Positions 24,518 through 31,700 of a stretch of DNA of 34,692 nt are shown piece after piece. The position numbers and the translations under genes were made by a program. Within the stretch, counting starts at the first letter, position 1; each line of letters opens with the position of its first letter. The stretch is from contig CAJUIW010000019.1 in the NCBI GenBank assembly GCA_910586895.1, positions 1 to 34,692 of the forward strand. Reading direction: 5' to 3'. The notes under the pieces were generated by a model that ran no database searches, was not told the DNA's origin, and saw only the letters and a list, made by a program, of their open reading frames with translations. The stretch comes from an uncultured Muribaculaceae bacterium (GTDB taxonomy: Bacteria; Bacteroidota; Bacteroidia; Bacteroidales; Muribaculaceae).

Positions 24518-25591
24518 TTATTTGCTTGGGATTCCTACTACACGTATTATATTTTTCGAGCTCTTCGGGTCGTTGACTATCAGCAGTATGCGCTCGTCAA
24601 TCATATCCTTGTCCATGCACCCGGGACTGAGCGTCACCTTTATCGTGGCACTCTTGCCGGGCTTTACCTTCATGGTGCTGACATCCACTTTCATAAGCTC
24701 CGAACCGCACTCGGCACGGCGTATCAGCAGCGGCTCCTTACCCTCGTTGGTCAGAGTGATGCTGCGGCTCAGATGCGATGCATCGAAGCTGTCAAAATCA
24801 ATCTTGTCGGCCGACAGCTTTATCCGCGGCGCTTTCTCAAGCTGCTCTTCAGTGAGCTTTGAGAAATCCTCGTTAAGAATCATCACGGTGCGGATTCCTA
24901 CCGTATCGGCCGGATGCTCTTTGTCGGGAATCAGGCGGAAGCGTCCGGTAACTGTCCCATAGTCAGGAGCCATATCGGTGAGCGCTGTGAGCGACAGCGT
25001 CCCCTGGTCGCCCACAGGGATTGTGGCAGGGTGCATCTTAGCCTTGATATACGGCGGCAAGTCAACCGCCTCCGGAGTGATGGGGTGGTCAGTGGAATTA
25101 TAGATATTCACGGCTCCGCTGAGCACTCGTCCCTTGTTGGTCTGTCCGAACGGCACGATATCCTTGTTGATGCGGGCATCGCCTACAGCTATCGGAAAAC
25201 GTCCGGCCAATGTCGCGGCAGTGCCCACCACCACACCACGGATGGTAAACTGGGCCTTTGTCCCATCGCCGGTATCTATATATACTTTCTTACTGAAGCG
25301 TCCGGGACGACCCACGGCATTGAAGTCAACCCCTATCTTGATGGTATCGCCGGGAGCCACAGCTTCGCGGGGATATGTCGGGACGGTACAGCCGCAATTG
25401 GCACGCGCCGAAATCACCACCACCGGAGTATCGCCGGTGTTCACCCCCATGAATGTACACTGCACATGGCCGAGGTCCTCGCTGAAAGCTCCGAAATTAT
25501 GCTCCGATTCAAGCCATACCACACGCGGAGCGGCCACCAGAGCGGCCACCGGAGCCACAGCGGCAAGCATTGACAGCAGTATTCTCTTCAT
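24518..25591 (-). CDS. DUF1573 domain exported protein (long form)
   Basis: The 357-residue protein has a signal peptide (about residues 1-21). A DUF1573 immunoglobulin-like domain follows (ESEHNFGAFSEDLG; ARANCGCTVPTYPREAVAPG; RPGRFSKKVYIDT). The second half repeats a similar beta-sandwich pattern around HLSRSITLTNEGKEPLLIRR. The NCGCT motif is characteristic of DUF1573. Function is not established; such domains are usually periplasmic or surface-located. It is four bases downstream of a shorter DUF1573 gene, so the two are co-transcribed and may be partners or paralogues. Confidence 0.85.
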   Translation of the reverse strand: MKRILLSMLAAVAPVAALVAAPRVVWLESEHNFGAFSEDLGHVQCTFMGVNTGDTPVVVISARANCGCTVPTYPREAVAPGDTIKIGVDFNAVGRPGRFSKKVYIDTGDGTKAQFTIRGVVVGTAATLAGRFPIAVGDARINKDIVPFGQTNKGRVLSGAVNIYNSTDHPITPEAVDLPPYIKAKMHPATIPVGDQGTLSLTALTDMAPDYGTVTGRFRLIPDKEHPADTVGIRTVMILNEDFSKLTEEQLEKAPRIKLSADKIDFDSFDASHLSRSITLTNEGKEPLLIRRAECGSELMKVDVSTMKVKPGKSATIKVTLSPGCMDKDMIDERILLIVNDPKSSKNIIRVVGIPSK

Positions 25592-25595
25592 CGCC

Positions 25596-25979
25596 TTATG
25601 GGATTATGACACCTGAGAATGTGAGGGCCACAGTCTTGGTGGCACCGTTGGTCTTTACCTTTACCTGACGGTTCAGCTCACCGCGGCGTCCGGCCGGATT
25701 GAAGTGAATATTTATCACCCCGCGCATACCAGGCTTCACCGGTTCCTTAGGATAGTCAGGCTTGGTGCAGCCACATCCGCCGTTGGTGACATTGACTATC
25801 ACCAGAGGCGCGTCGCCGGTGTTCTTGAATTCATACACGGCGGTCACCGGGCCACCCGAGGCCTTGATATTGCCGAAATCGTATGATGTTGACTCGAATT
25901 TTATATTAGCCTTTCCGGCTGCAGCCGCTGCAATAGTGACGAGCAGAAGCATAGCTGCTATTAAAGCTGTACGTTTCAT
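25596..25979 (-). CDS. DUF1573 domain exported protein (short form)
   Basis: The 127-residue product has a signal peptide (MKRTALIAAMLLLVTIAAAAAG) and a single DUF1573 domain. The domain shows ESTSYDFGNIKASGGPV, EFKNTGDAPLVI, GGCGCTKPDYPKEPVKPG and NPAGRRGELNRQVKV. The start at 25979 is chosen over an upstream in-frame ATG at 26096 because it gives a proper signal peptide and follows a promoter-like element. It resembles the N-terminal half of the next gene. Confidence 0.87.
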   Translation of the reverse strand: MKRTALIAAMLLLVTIAAAAAGKANIKFESTSYDFGNIKASGGPVTAVYEFKNTGDAPLVIVNVTNGGCGCTKPDYPKEPVKPGMRGVINIHFNPAGRRGELNRQVKVKTNGATKTVALTFSGVIIP

Positions 25980-25999
25980 ATTCTTGCCTATTATACTCG

Positions 26000-26007
26000 C
26001 AAATTTA
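26000..26007 (-). promoter_or_regulatory. -7 element before the DUF1573 pair
   Basis: Read on the minus strand, TAAATTTG matches TAnnTTTG. The start would be near 25996, about 15-20 bases before the ATG at 25979. No good TTG at the right distance was seen, so only half of the promoter is supported. Confidence 0.5.
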
Positions 26008-26092
26008 ATGATTTTACTCCGAGGGGGCTTATAACAAATGTTAAACCCTCTTTTAACAATAATACCTGTATTTACAATAATGCCTGACGGCA

Positions 26093-26881
26093 TCAAATTG
26101 TTTCGGGAGCCGGCACACCGACACCTATCCCGAACAGAGCATAGTCAAACCATACGGGGTCCTCCGGGCGCCGGGTGGCAAGCAGCCGCGTAAGGTCAAG
26201 CACCGAACGGCGGTCGGCAGCCTTACGTTCAAGCAGTCCGAGCTCACGGGCGGTATTATTGACATGCACATCCATAGGTATATACAGTTGCGAGGGCTTT
26301 ATGACACCTTTCCACACCCCGAGGTCCACGATACCATCATCGCGCACAAGCCAGCGCAGTGCCATATTGAGGCGCTTCAGTGCCGTAGATTTCAGGTTGA
26401 CCGGCAGACAGCGCGAATCGCTGGTGCCTCCGTTGGCTTCGGCCAGACGGCCGTTGATTAGCCGTGCCAGTTCCCATGCCGGAGTTTCGGACTGATCTAT
26501 ATGTTCGGCTCGAGCGAAATCGGCAAGACTGCCGTGCGACATGTATATGCTGCGCAGTCCGCGCAGAAAATGACGCAGGTTTTTGGCAAAGAACGTACGG
26601 TGGATATTACGGTCAGGCAGCTCCTCATAGCCCTCGTCCATCATGAAGCGGAAGGGCTGGTTGTCCATCAGCTCCAGCATGCGGTCGCAGTCGCGGCATA
26701 TCATCCGGCGGTTGCCCCACGCTATGGTGGCACATAGTAACGAGGCTATCTCTATGTCCTGCAACTCGGTGAAGCGGCGGGGAAACTGCACCGGATCGGC
26801 GCCGATAAACGAGGGTGAATTGATACGGGTCGCCTCATATTCAAGCAATTCCCATATATCAGGGCTTATATCTGTAATCAT
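26093..26881 (-). CDS. TIGR02757 / DUF2400 family protein
   Basis: The 262-residue protein matches the conserved family I know as TIGR02757. It starts with LLEYEATRINSPSFIGADPVQFPRRF and has DIEIASLLCATIAWGNRRMI in the middle. The central part is MDVHVNNTARELGLL and the C-terminus DPVWFDYALFGIGV. The family is widespread in Bacteroidetes and has no proven role. The C-terminal helix pattern faintly recalls HhH-type DNA glycosylases, but I see no clear catalytic Lys/Asp pair. It is read towards the DUF1573 genes. Confidence 0.8.
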   Translation of the reverse strand: MITDISPDIWELLEYEATRINSPSFIGADPVQFPRRFTELQDIEIASLLCATIAWGNRRMICRDCDRMLELMDNQPFRFMMDEGYEELPDRNIHRTFFAKNLRHFLRGLRSIYMSHGSLADFARAEHIDQSETPAWELARLINGRLAEANGGTSDSRCLPVNLKSTALKRLNMALRWLVRDDGIVDLGVWKGVIKPSQLYIPMDVHVNNTARELGLLERKAADRRSVLDLTRLLATRRPEDPVWFDYALFGIGVGVPAPETI

Positions 26882-26901
26882 GGCTTTCAGTCAATAGGTA
26901 T

Positions 26902-26942
26902 ATAAAACTAACATGCACCATCCCCTTGAGGGGGACGATGCA
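26902..26942 (-). terminator. Terminator-like hairpin after tRNA-Glu
   Basis: On the minus strand, TGCATCGTCCCC (complement of 26931-26942) pairs along its full length with GGGGATGGTGCA (complement of 26914-26925), using two G-U pairs. A T-rich stretch, TGTTAGTTTTAT, follows. On the + strand the wobble pairs become A-C mismatches, so the structure belongs to the minus-strand tRNA-Glu/rpsT transcript. Confidence 0.65.
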
Positions 26943-26957
26943 CGCGCTTATGCAGTG

Positions 26958-27029
26958 TAGCCCATAGGAGAATCGAACTCCTCTTTCAAGAATGAAAATC
27001 TTGCGTCCTAGCCGATAGACGAATGGGCC
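26958..27029 (-). tRNA. tRNA-Glu (anticodon TTC), proximal copy
   Basis: On the minus strand the acceptor arm GGCCCAT pairs with ATGGGCT (one G-U pair). The anticodon loop TTTTCAT carries TTC (bases 26994-26996), and the T loop reads TTCGATT. The gene is 72 bases and CCA is not encoded. It is identical in sequence to the tRNA-Glu at 27365-27436. It lies 44 bases downstream of rpsT. Confidence 0.96.
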
Positions 27030-27073
27030 CTACAATATGTCTTGAGCTTTTCAGCGTCTCTGCCAAGCTTGGA

Positions 27074-27328
27074 TTAGCCGAGCTTGTTTACGTGGAGAGC
27101 GAGCTTGCTCTTAAGGTTCGAAGCTTTGTTCTTTGAAATGGTATTCTTGCTTGCCAGACGGTCGAGCATAGCGGTAACTTTCAGAAGTGCGGCAGCAGCT
27201 TCAGTCTTGTCAGTCATCTTGCGAAGGTTGCGCACAGCATTGCGGGCAGTCTTGGCATAATAACGGTTACGGAGTCGGCGCGATTCGGTCTGACGAATTC
27301 TTTTGAGCGAAGATTTATGATTAGCCAT
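27074..27328 (-). CDS. rpsT: 30S ribosomal protein S20
   Basis: S20 is an early-assembling primary 16S rRNA-binding protein made of a three-helix bundle. The 84-residue product begins MANHKSSLKRIRQTESRRLRN and contains the family pattern SKNTISKNKASNLKSKL near the C-terminus. Length is standard. The gene sits between two identical tRNA-Glu genes on the same strand, with gaps of 36 and 44 bases, so all three are probably cut from one transcript driven by the promoter at 27469-27499. Confidence 0.97.
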   Translation of the reverse strand: MANHKSSLKRIRQTESRRLRNRYYAKTARNAVRNLRKMTDKTEAAAALLKVTAMLDRLASKNTISKNKASNLKSKLALHVNKLG

Positions 27329-27364
27329 TGCTATACTATTCGTTATTTTTACTGTTTTTATTAG

Positions 27365-27436
27365 TAGCCCATAGGAGAATCGAACTCCTCTTTCAAGAAT
27401 GAAAATCTTGCGTCCTAGCCGATAGACGAATGGGCC
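27365..27436 (-). tRNA. tRNA-Glu (anticodon TTC), distal copy
   Basis: Same 72-base sequence as the copy at 26958-27029, with anticodon TTC at 27401-27403. CCA is not encoded. It is the first gene after the strong minus-strand promoter; the predicted leader is about 25-30 bases. Confidence 0.96.
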
Positions 27437-27468
27437 ATGCTTTTAATGCTGTGGCGCAAAAGCGAGTG

Positions 27469-27499
27469 CAAATATAGACACTTTTTTTTGTCCGTGCAA
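27469..27499 (-). promoter_or_regulatory. Bacteroidetes promoter for tRNA-Glu-rpsT-tRNA-Glu
   Basis: On the minus strand, a -33 TTG (complement of 27497-27499) is followed by exactly 20 bases and then the -7 TATATTTG (complement of 27469-27476). Both elements and the spacing match the TTG-N(19-21)-TAnnTTTG pattern of Bacteroidetes housekeeping promoters. The spacer holds an A8 run. Confidence 0.85.
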
Positions 27500-27562
27500 C
27501 AGTTTGGATAAAAATATTATCTTTTTTTTTCATTTTTAGCAATTTTAGGCCTCTCAAAGTAG

Positions 27563-27570
27563 TAACTTTG
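27563..27570 (+). promoter_or_regulatory. -7 element immediately before recO
   Basis: TAACTTTG lies five bases before the recO ATG (27576). Transcription would begin at or next to the start codon, giving a leaderless or near-leaderless mRNA. A good -33 TTG is absent at the expected distance. Confidence 0.6.
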
Positions 27571-27575
27571 CCCCC

Positions 27576-28301
27576 ATGAAAGAGGTTTTGCACTTGATTT
27601 CGCTCCGCACGGTCAATTATTCGGACCGCCATAATATATTGTCGGCATTCACCCTCGAACGTGGGCCGATGAGCTTCCTCACTCCTGCCGGCAATGGCCG
27701 CGAGGCATCACGCCGCCGGGCCCTGCTTATGCCTATGGGCATGGTGGAGTGTGTGGCCGACATACGTCCCGGACGCGACATCCATCCGATCTCCGCACCC
27801 CGCATGCTCGCTCCGCTGCAGTCGCTCCGCTGCAGCCCGCTAAAAAGTTCGCTGGCCATGTTCCTCGCCGAATCGCTCGGATCGCTCCTGCGTGAGGCGC
27901 AGCCCGATGCCGTGCTCTGGCATTTCATAGAGCAATCGGTGATAGCACTCGATTCGCTGCCTGACAACCGCATTGCCAATTTTCACATTACATTTCTCAC
28001 CCGCCTGGCCAATATTTTAGGAATATGGCCCGACTCCACCGGATTCCGTATGGGCATGGTGTTTGACCTTATCGACGCGCGGTTCCGCCATTCGGCCCCC
28101 ACGCATCCCGAATTCATAGCCGGAAGCCGCGCCGCAATGGTGGCACTGCTTCCCCGCCTCACATATAATAATATGTACCGGCTGCGGCTCACCCGCATCC
28201 AGCGCGCCGAGCTGCTTGATGCCGTGCTCCATTACTATACGCTGCATTACGCCCCGCTTGACTCCCTGAAGTCAACCGATGTGCTACGCGCCCTGTTCTG
28301 A
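27576..28301 (+). CDS. recO: DNA repair protein RecO
   Basis: RecO works with RecR (and RecF) to load RecA on SSB-coated single-stranded DNA. The 241-residue product has the N-terminal OB-fold pattern (HLISLRTVNYSDRHNILSAFTLERGPMSFL) and a helical C-terminal domain (LANILGIWPD), with normal Bacteroidetes length. The four-Cys zinc site found in many RecO proteins is not visible. It is transcribed away from rpsT, and its last 18 bases overlap the end of the convergent HAD phosphatase gene. Confidence 0.88.
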   Translation: MKEVLHLISLRTVNYSDRHNILSAFTLERGPMSFLTPAGNGREASRRRALLMPMGMVECVADIRPGRDIHPISAPRMLAPLQSLRCSPLKSSLAMFLAESLGSLLREAQPDAVLWHFIEQSVIALDSLPDNRIANFHITFLTRLANILGIWPDSTGFRMGMVFDLIDARFRHSAPTHPEFIAGSRAAMVALLPRLTYNNMYRLRLTRIQRAELLDAVLHYYTLHYAPLDSLKSTDVLRALF

Positions 28302-29138
28302 AGCTATGAACCGCGCCACAGAATCGGCGCTGTTGCTCCCTATCACAACATCAGCGGCCTCGCGCACCGGCTCCAAGGCATTTGCCACAGCCACCGAACG
28401 GTCGGCCACCTCCATCATAGGCAGGTCGTTCAGATTGTCGCCAAACACGGTCAGGCTGTCGGCTCCCGCCATCTCTTTCAGCCGGAGCACCGCCGAAGCT
28501 TTCGAGACTCCTGTGGCGAACACCTCAAGCAGAGCGGCATTGCTGTCAAAAATATCAGGATAGTTTGACACGGAGCACCCTCCGCGCTCTCTCAGTTCAC
28601 AGGCTGCCGCATTGACCGCATCAGCCTCACCTATGGCAAACACCATTACCGTATGCTCCCACCCCTCGGTCAGTCCACGAGGGTCATTCACATAGAAGCG
28701 TTTCAGCTCCAGTCCGTGCCGCTCCTCCATAAAGCTACGCTCTCTGGCCGACGGAGCCGCTCCATCCTTTCCGGTGTAGAAGGCATGAATCATCCTGTCG
28801 TCCACCAGCGTGTAGCGCAGCGTACCTACGTCGTGACGGTGGCACACCTCTATAATAGTCCGGGCCGCCGGTTCTTCAAGCAACCTTGCATCAATATAGC
28901 GCCGCTTGGCGAAGTCCCACATCGCAGCGCCGGTAAACACTACCGCAGGCAGCCACAGTCCGCAGCCATGGAGCAGCGGCTCCACCGTGGCCGGAGTGCG
29001 GGCCGTAGCTACGCTTATCAGGCACCCCTGCTGCGACATCCGCTTCAATATCGAGGCCGACTCCTGACTCACACGGCTGTCATTGCCAAGCAGTGTTCCG
29101 TCAAGATCGGTAACATATAAAATACGCTTATCCTTCAT
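28284..29138 (-). CDS. HAD-superfamily hydrolase, Cof type
   Basis: This is a cytoplasmic phosphatase of the Cof/YbiV type that probably acts on sugar phosphates or similar small molecules. The 284-residue protein has motif I DLDGTLLGND (nucleophile Asp11), motif II SVATAR, a C2-type cap domain in the middle, motif III lysine in VSKASAVLRL, and motif IV FGDNLNDLPMM. It begins within the last 11 bases of the histidine kinase gene, implying coupled expression; the functional link is unclear. Its 3' end overlaps recO tail to tail by 18 bases. Confidence 0.9.
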   Translation of the reverse strand: MKDKRILYVTDLDGTLLGNDSRVSQESASILKRMSQQGCLISVATARTPATVEPLLHGCGLWLPAVVFTGAAMWDFAKRRYIDARLLEEPAARTIIEVCHRHDVGTLRYTLVDDRMIHAFYTGKDGAAPSARERSFMEERHGLELKRFYVNDPRGLTEGWEHTVMVFAIGEADAVNAAACELRERGGCSVSNYPDIFDSNAALLEVFATGVSKASAVLRLKEMAGADSLTVFGDNLNDLPMMEVADRSVAVANALEPVREAADVVIGSNSADSVARFIASEQGA

Positions 29139-30327
29139 CTGGCATTCTGAATTCTATTCTGAACGTCGTGCCTTTGCCCGGTTCAGAGCTTTTGACATAT
29201 ATCTTTCCGCCATGATACTGCTCCACTATGCGCTTGGCCAGCGTAAGCCCCAGGCCCCAGCCGCGCTTCTTGGTGGTATATCCGGGGCGGAACACCGCAT
29301 CAAATTCCTTTCGGGTCATACCCTTGCCGGTGTCCGTCACCTCTATGGCCGCCATTCCGCCCGAGTGCATGGTGGCGATAGTCAGCCCGCCCCGTCCCTC
29401 CATAGCATCCACGGCATTCTTGATCAGATTCTCCATGACCCATTCAATGAGCGGTTCCGACATATTCACTACAAGAGCATCAGGACATATCCGCTCCTCC
29501 AGCTTCACATTGTGGCTTATGCGAGTGCCCATATAGGCAGCGCTACGCCCCACAACGGCATTGATGTCCGACGGCTCCATATTGGGCCGCGACCCTATCT
29601 TTGAGAATCGGCTCGCAATGGTTTCGAGCCGCTTGACATCCTTGTCCATCTCCCGCACCGTGTCGGCATCCACCCCTTCAGCCTCAAGCAGCTGAAGCCA
29701 CGCCATGAGCGATGATATAGGGGTGCCGAGCTGATGCGCCGTCTCTTTCGACAGGCCCACCCACACCTTGTTCTGCTCGGCCCGCTTCGACGAGGCCACG
29801 GCAAAATACACAACCGCCACGAATGCCCCCATCACAGCGAGCTGGATGTAAGGATATAGACTCAGATTGCGTAGAAGGGTAGAGTCCTCGTAGTACAGAT
29901 GCTGTACGGCGCCTGCACCGATATCGATATCTATCACGTTGTGCGTATGCCGCATCTTCTCAAGCTTGCGGAGCAGATACGTTTCATTGGCCTCGCTTAT
30001 CACCAGCGGTGCATCGGCATCCGGCTGATCAGGCAACTTGAAGTTACGGTGCATTATGATATTGCCGTCATCATCGGTAAGCAGCACAGGGATATTGGTG
30101 TTTCCTTCTATTATCGAAAGCAGGAAATCGATATTTGTCCCCTCGCCGTCACTGCCGGCTATCTCTTTTGTGGCATCGGCCCATATCTGCATTCGGGCGC
30201 GTTCCTGTCGCGACAGATCGTTGACCAGCAGATTCGACGCATACAGAAACACCGCCACCACCACAGCCGATATTCCTAAAAATATCAGTGTGCCGCGCCG
30301 GTGGAGTATATATGGCATAAGTGTCAT
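29128..30327 (-). CDS. Sensor histidine kinase without an adjacent response regulator
   Basis: The 399-residue protein has two membrane helices (about residues 12-35 and 159-178) enclosing an extracytoplasmic sensor region of about 120 residues. The phosphoacceptor is in SKETAHQLGTPISSL (His198). The N box is ENLIKNAVDAME (299-310), the G1 box DTGKGM and the G2 box GWGLGLTLAKRIVEQ. No response regulator gene lies in the window, so it is an orphan kinase here. Met4 is an alternative start nine bases in. It diverges from the M64 peptidase gene across 55 bases. Confidence 0.92.
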   Translation of the reverse strand: MTLMPYILHRRGTLIFLGISAVVVAVFLYASNLLVNDLSRQERARMQIWADATKEIAGSDGEGTNIDFLLSIIEGNTNIPVLLTDDDGNIIMHRNFKLPDQPDADAPLVISEANETYLLRKLEKMRHTHNVIDIDIGAGAVQHLYYEDSTLLRNLSLYPYIQLAVMGAFVAVVYFAVASSKRAEQNKVWVGLSKETAHQLGTPISSLMAWLQLLEAEGVDADTVREMDKDVKRLETIASRFSKIGSRPNMEPSDINAVVGRSAAYMGTRISHNVKLEERICPDALVVNMSEPLIEWVMENLIKNAVDAMEGRGGLTIATMHSGGMAAIEVTDTGKGMTRKEFDAVFRPGYTTKKRGWGLGLTLAKRIVEQYHGGKIYVKSSEPGKGTTFRIEFRMPDEG

Positions 30328-30347
30328 ATCATATCAACGTCCCCCAC

Positions 30348-30378
30348 TTGCTCCTTATTGCCTTTTGTCGTAACTTTG
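30348..30378 (+). promoter_or_regulatory. Bacteroidetes promoter abutting the M64 peptidase start
   Basis: TTG (30348-30350), 20 bases, then TAACTTTG (30371-30378). The ATG is at 30383, so the predicted transcription start falls on or within a base or two of the start codon. This indicates a leaderless or nearly leaderless mRNA. Confidence 0.8.
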
Positions 30379-30382
30379 CCCT

Positions 30383-31654
30383 ATGAACCGATTTCTCACA
30401 TTCATTGCCGGCGCCGCCTGCCTTGCTTCAGCCTCGGCTGCCGATTTCTCAGCACACTTCGCTGACTCAACACTTCGCATCGACTATATTTTCGGAGGCA
30501 CCGCAGGAAATGCCACCGCGCTTCTTGACGGACAGAGCCGTCAGCCCGGATGGGCCGGACGGCGCCACAACATGTCCAGCCTGCCATATCACGGTAACGG
30601 GCATCTGACACTGATTGACTGCGCCACATCCGACACCATCTACCGCACATCATTCTCTTCGCTGTTTCAGGAATGGCTGGCCACCGACGAGGCCCGCACC
30701 ACACCGCGGTCATTTGAGAATGTGTTCCTCGCTCCGCTCCCCAAGGCACCAACGCGCGTGGAACTGACGCTGTTCGACTTCCGGCGCGACACGATAGCCC
30801 ACATGTCGCACATATACAATCCGGCCGACGAGCTTACCGCACGCCGTGGCGGGCATCCGCTTCCCCACCGCTATCTGCACCGCGCCACAGCACCTAACCC
30901 CATCGACATCGCCATTCTGGCCGAGGGCTACCGTCCGGAAGAGATGGACAGCTTCATATCACATGCCACCGTGGCTGTCAACGAAATGCTGAGCTACGAG
31001 CCCTACAAGCGCTACGCCGACCGGTTCAACTTCATAGCCGTAGAGTCGCCCTCGAATGAAAGCGGCGTCAGCATACCGCTCCAGGGACGCTGGCCCGACA
31101 CCGCATTCGGCGCCCACTTCAGCACCTTCCATTCCGACCGCTACCTGACCACACCGCGCGTAAAACTGGTGCACGACGCGCTCGAAGGCATCCCCTACGA
31201 GCATATCATAATCCTTGCCAACACCCCGCAGTACGGTGGCGGAGGCATCTACAACAGCTATCTGCTCACCTCGGCGCTCACTCCGCAATTCAAGCCGGTG
31301 GTGGTTCATGAATTCGGCCACAGCTTCGGAGGCCTGGCCGACGAGTATTTCTACACCGGCGATGTCATGGAGGACAGCTATCCCTTCGACATCGAGCCGT
31401 GGGAACCGAACATCACCACCCTCGTTGACTTCGGCAGCAAGTGGAAGCCTCTGCTCAAGAAAGGCACCCCTGTACCCACGCCCATTGAGAAGAAAAAGAA
31501 ATATCCGCTCGGCGTCTACGAAGGGGGAGGCTATTCATGGAAAGGCATCTACCGTCCGGCCGATGAATGCCGCATGCGCAACAATGAGTACCCCACCTTC
31601 TGCCCCGCATGCGAGGATGCCCTTGAACGCCTGATACGCTTCTACACCGAATGA
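30383..31654 (+). CDS. M64-family (IgA peptidase-like) zinc metallopeptidase
   Basis: This is an exported metallopeptidase of the M64 family, named after an IgA protease, with many uncharacterised Bacteroidales members. The 423-residue protein has a signal peptide (about residues 1-20, ending ASA-A). An N-terminal beta domain is followed by the catalytic domain starting near IDIAILAEGYRPEEMDSF. The zinc site is HEFGHSFGGLADEY, with HEFGH at residues 309-313 followed by Asp320/Glu321. The C-terminal part has CRMRNNEYPTFCPACEDAL, typical of the family. Whether the target is immunoglobulin or another protein cannot be read from sequence. A lipoprotein gene follows after 46 bases. Confidence 0.92.
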   Translation: MNRFLTFIAGAACLASASAADFSAHFADSTLRIDYIFGGTAGNATALLDGQSRQPGWAGRRHNMSSLPYHGNGHLTLIDCATSDTIYRTSFSSLFQEWLATDEARTTPRSFENVFLAPLPKAPTRVELTLFDFRRDTIAHMSHIYNPADELTARRGGHPLPHRYLHRATAPNPIDIAILAEGYRPEEMDSFISHATVAVNEMLSYEPYKRYADRFNFIAVESPSNESGVSIPLQGRWPDTAFGAHFSTFHSDRYLTTPRVKLVHDALEGIPYEHIIILANTPQYGGGGIYNSYLLTSALTPQFKPVVVHEFGHSFGGLADEYFYTGDVMEDSYPFDIEPWEPNITTLVDFGSKWKPLLKKGTPVPTPIEKKKKYPLGVYEGGGYSWKGIYRPADECRMRNNEYPTFCPACEDALERLIRFYTE

Positions 31655-31700
31655 CTTCACACATACACAATAAGCACCCACAAGGGCACGTTTAAAGTGT

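Noticed and set aside
24914..25573. 219-residue plus-strand frame opposite the long DUF1573 gene
   Set aside because: The opposite strand has a signal peptide and DUF1573 motifs; this frame has neither.
26080..26093. ATGCC/GGCAT hairpin at the end of the TIGR02757 gene as a terminator
   Set aside because: Only five base pairs, it overlaps the stop codon, and it has no proper T-run.
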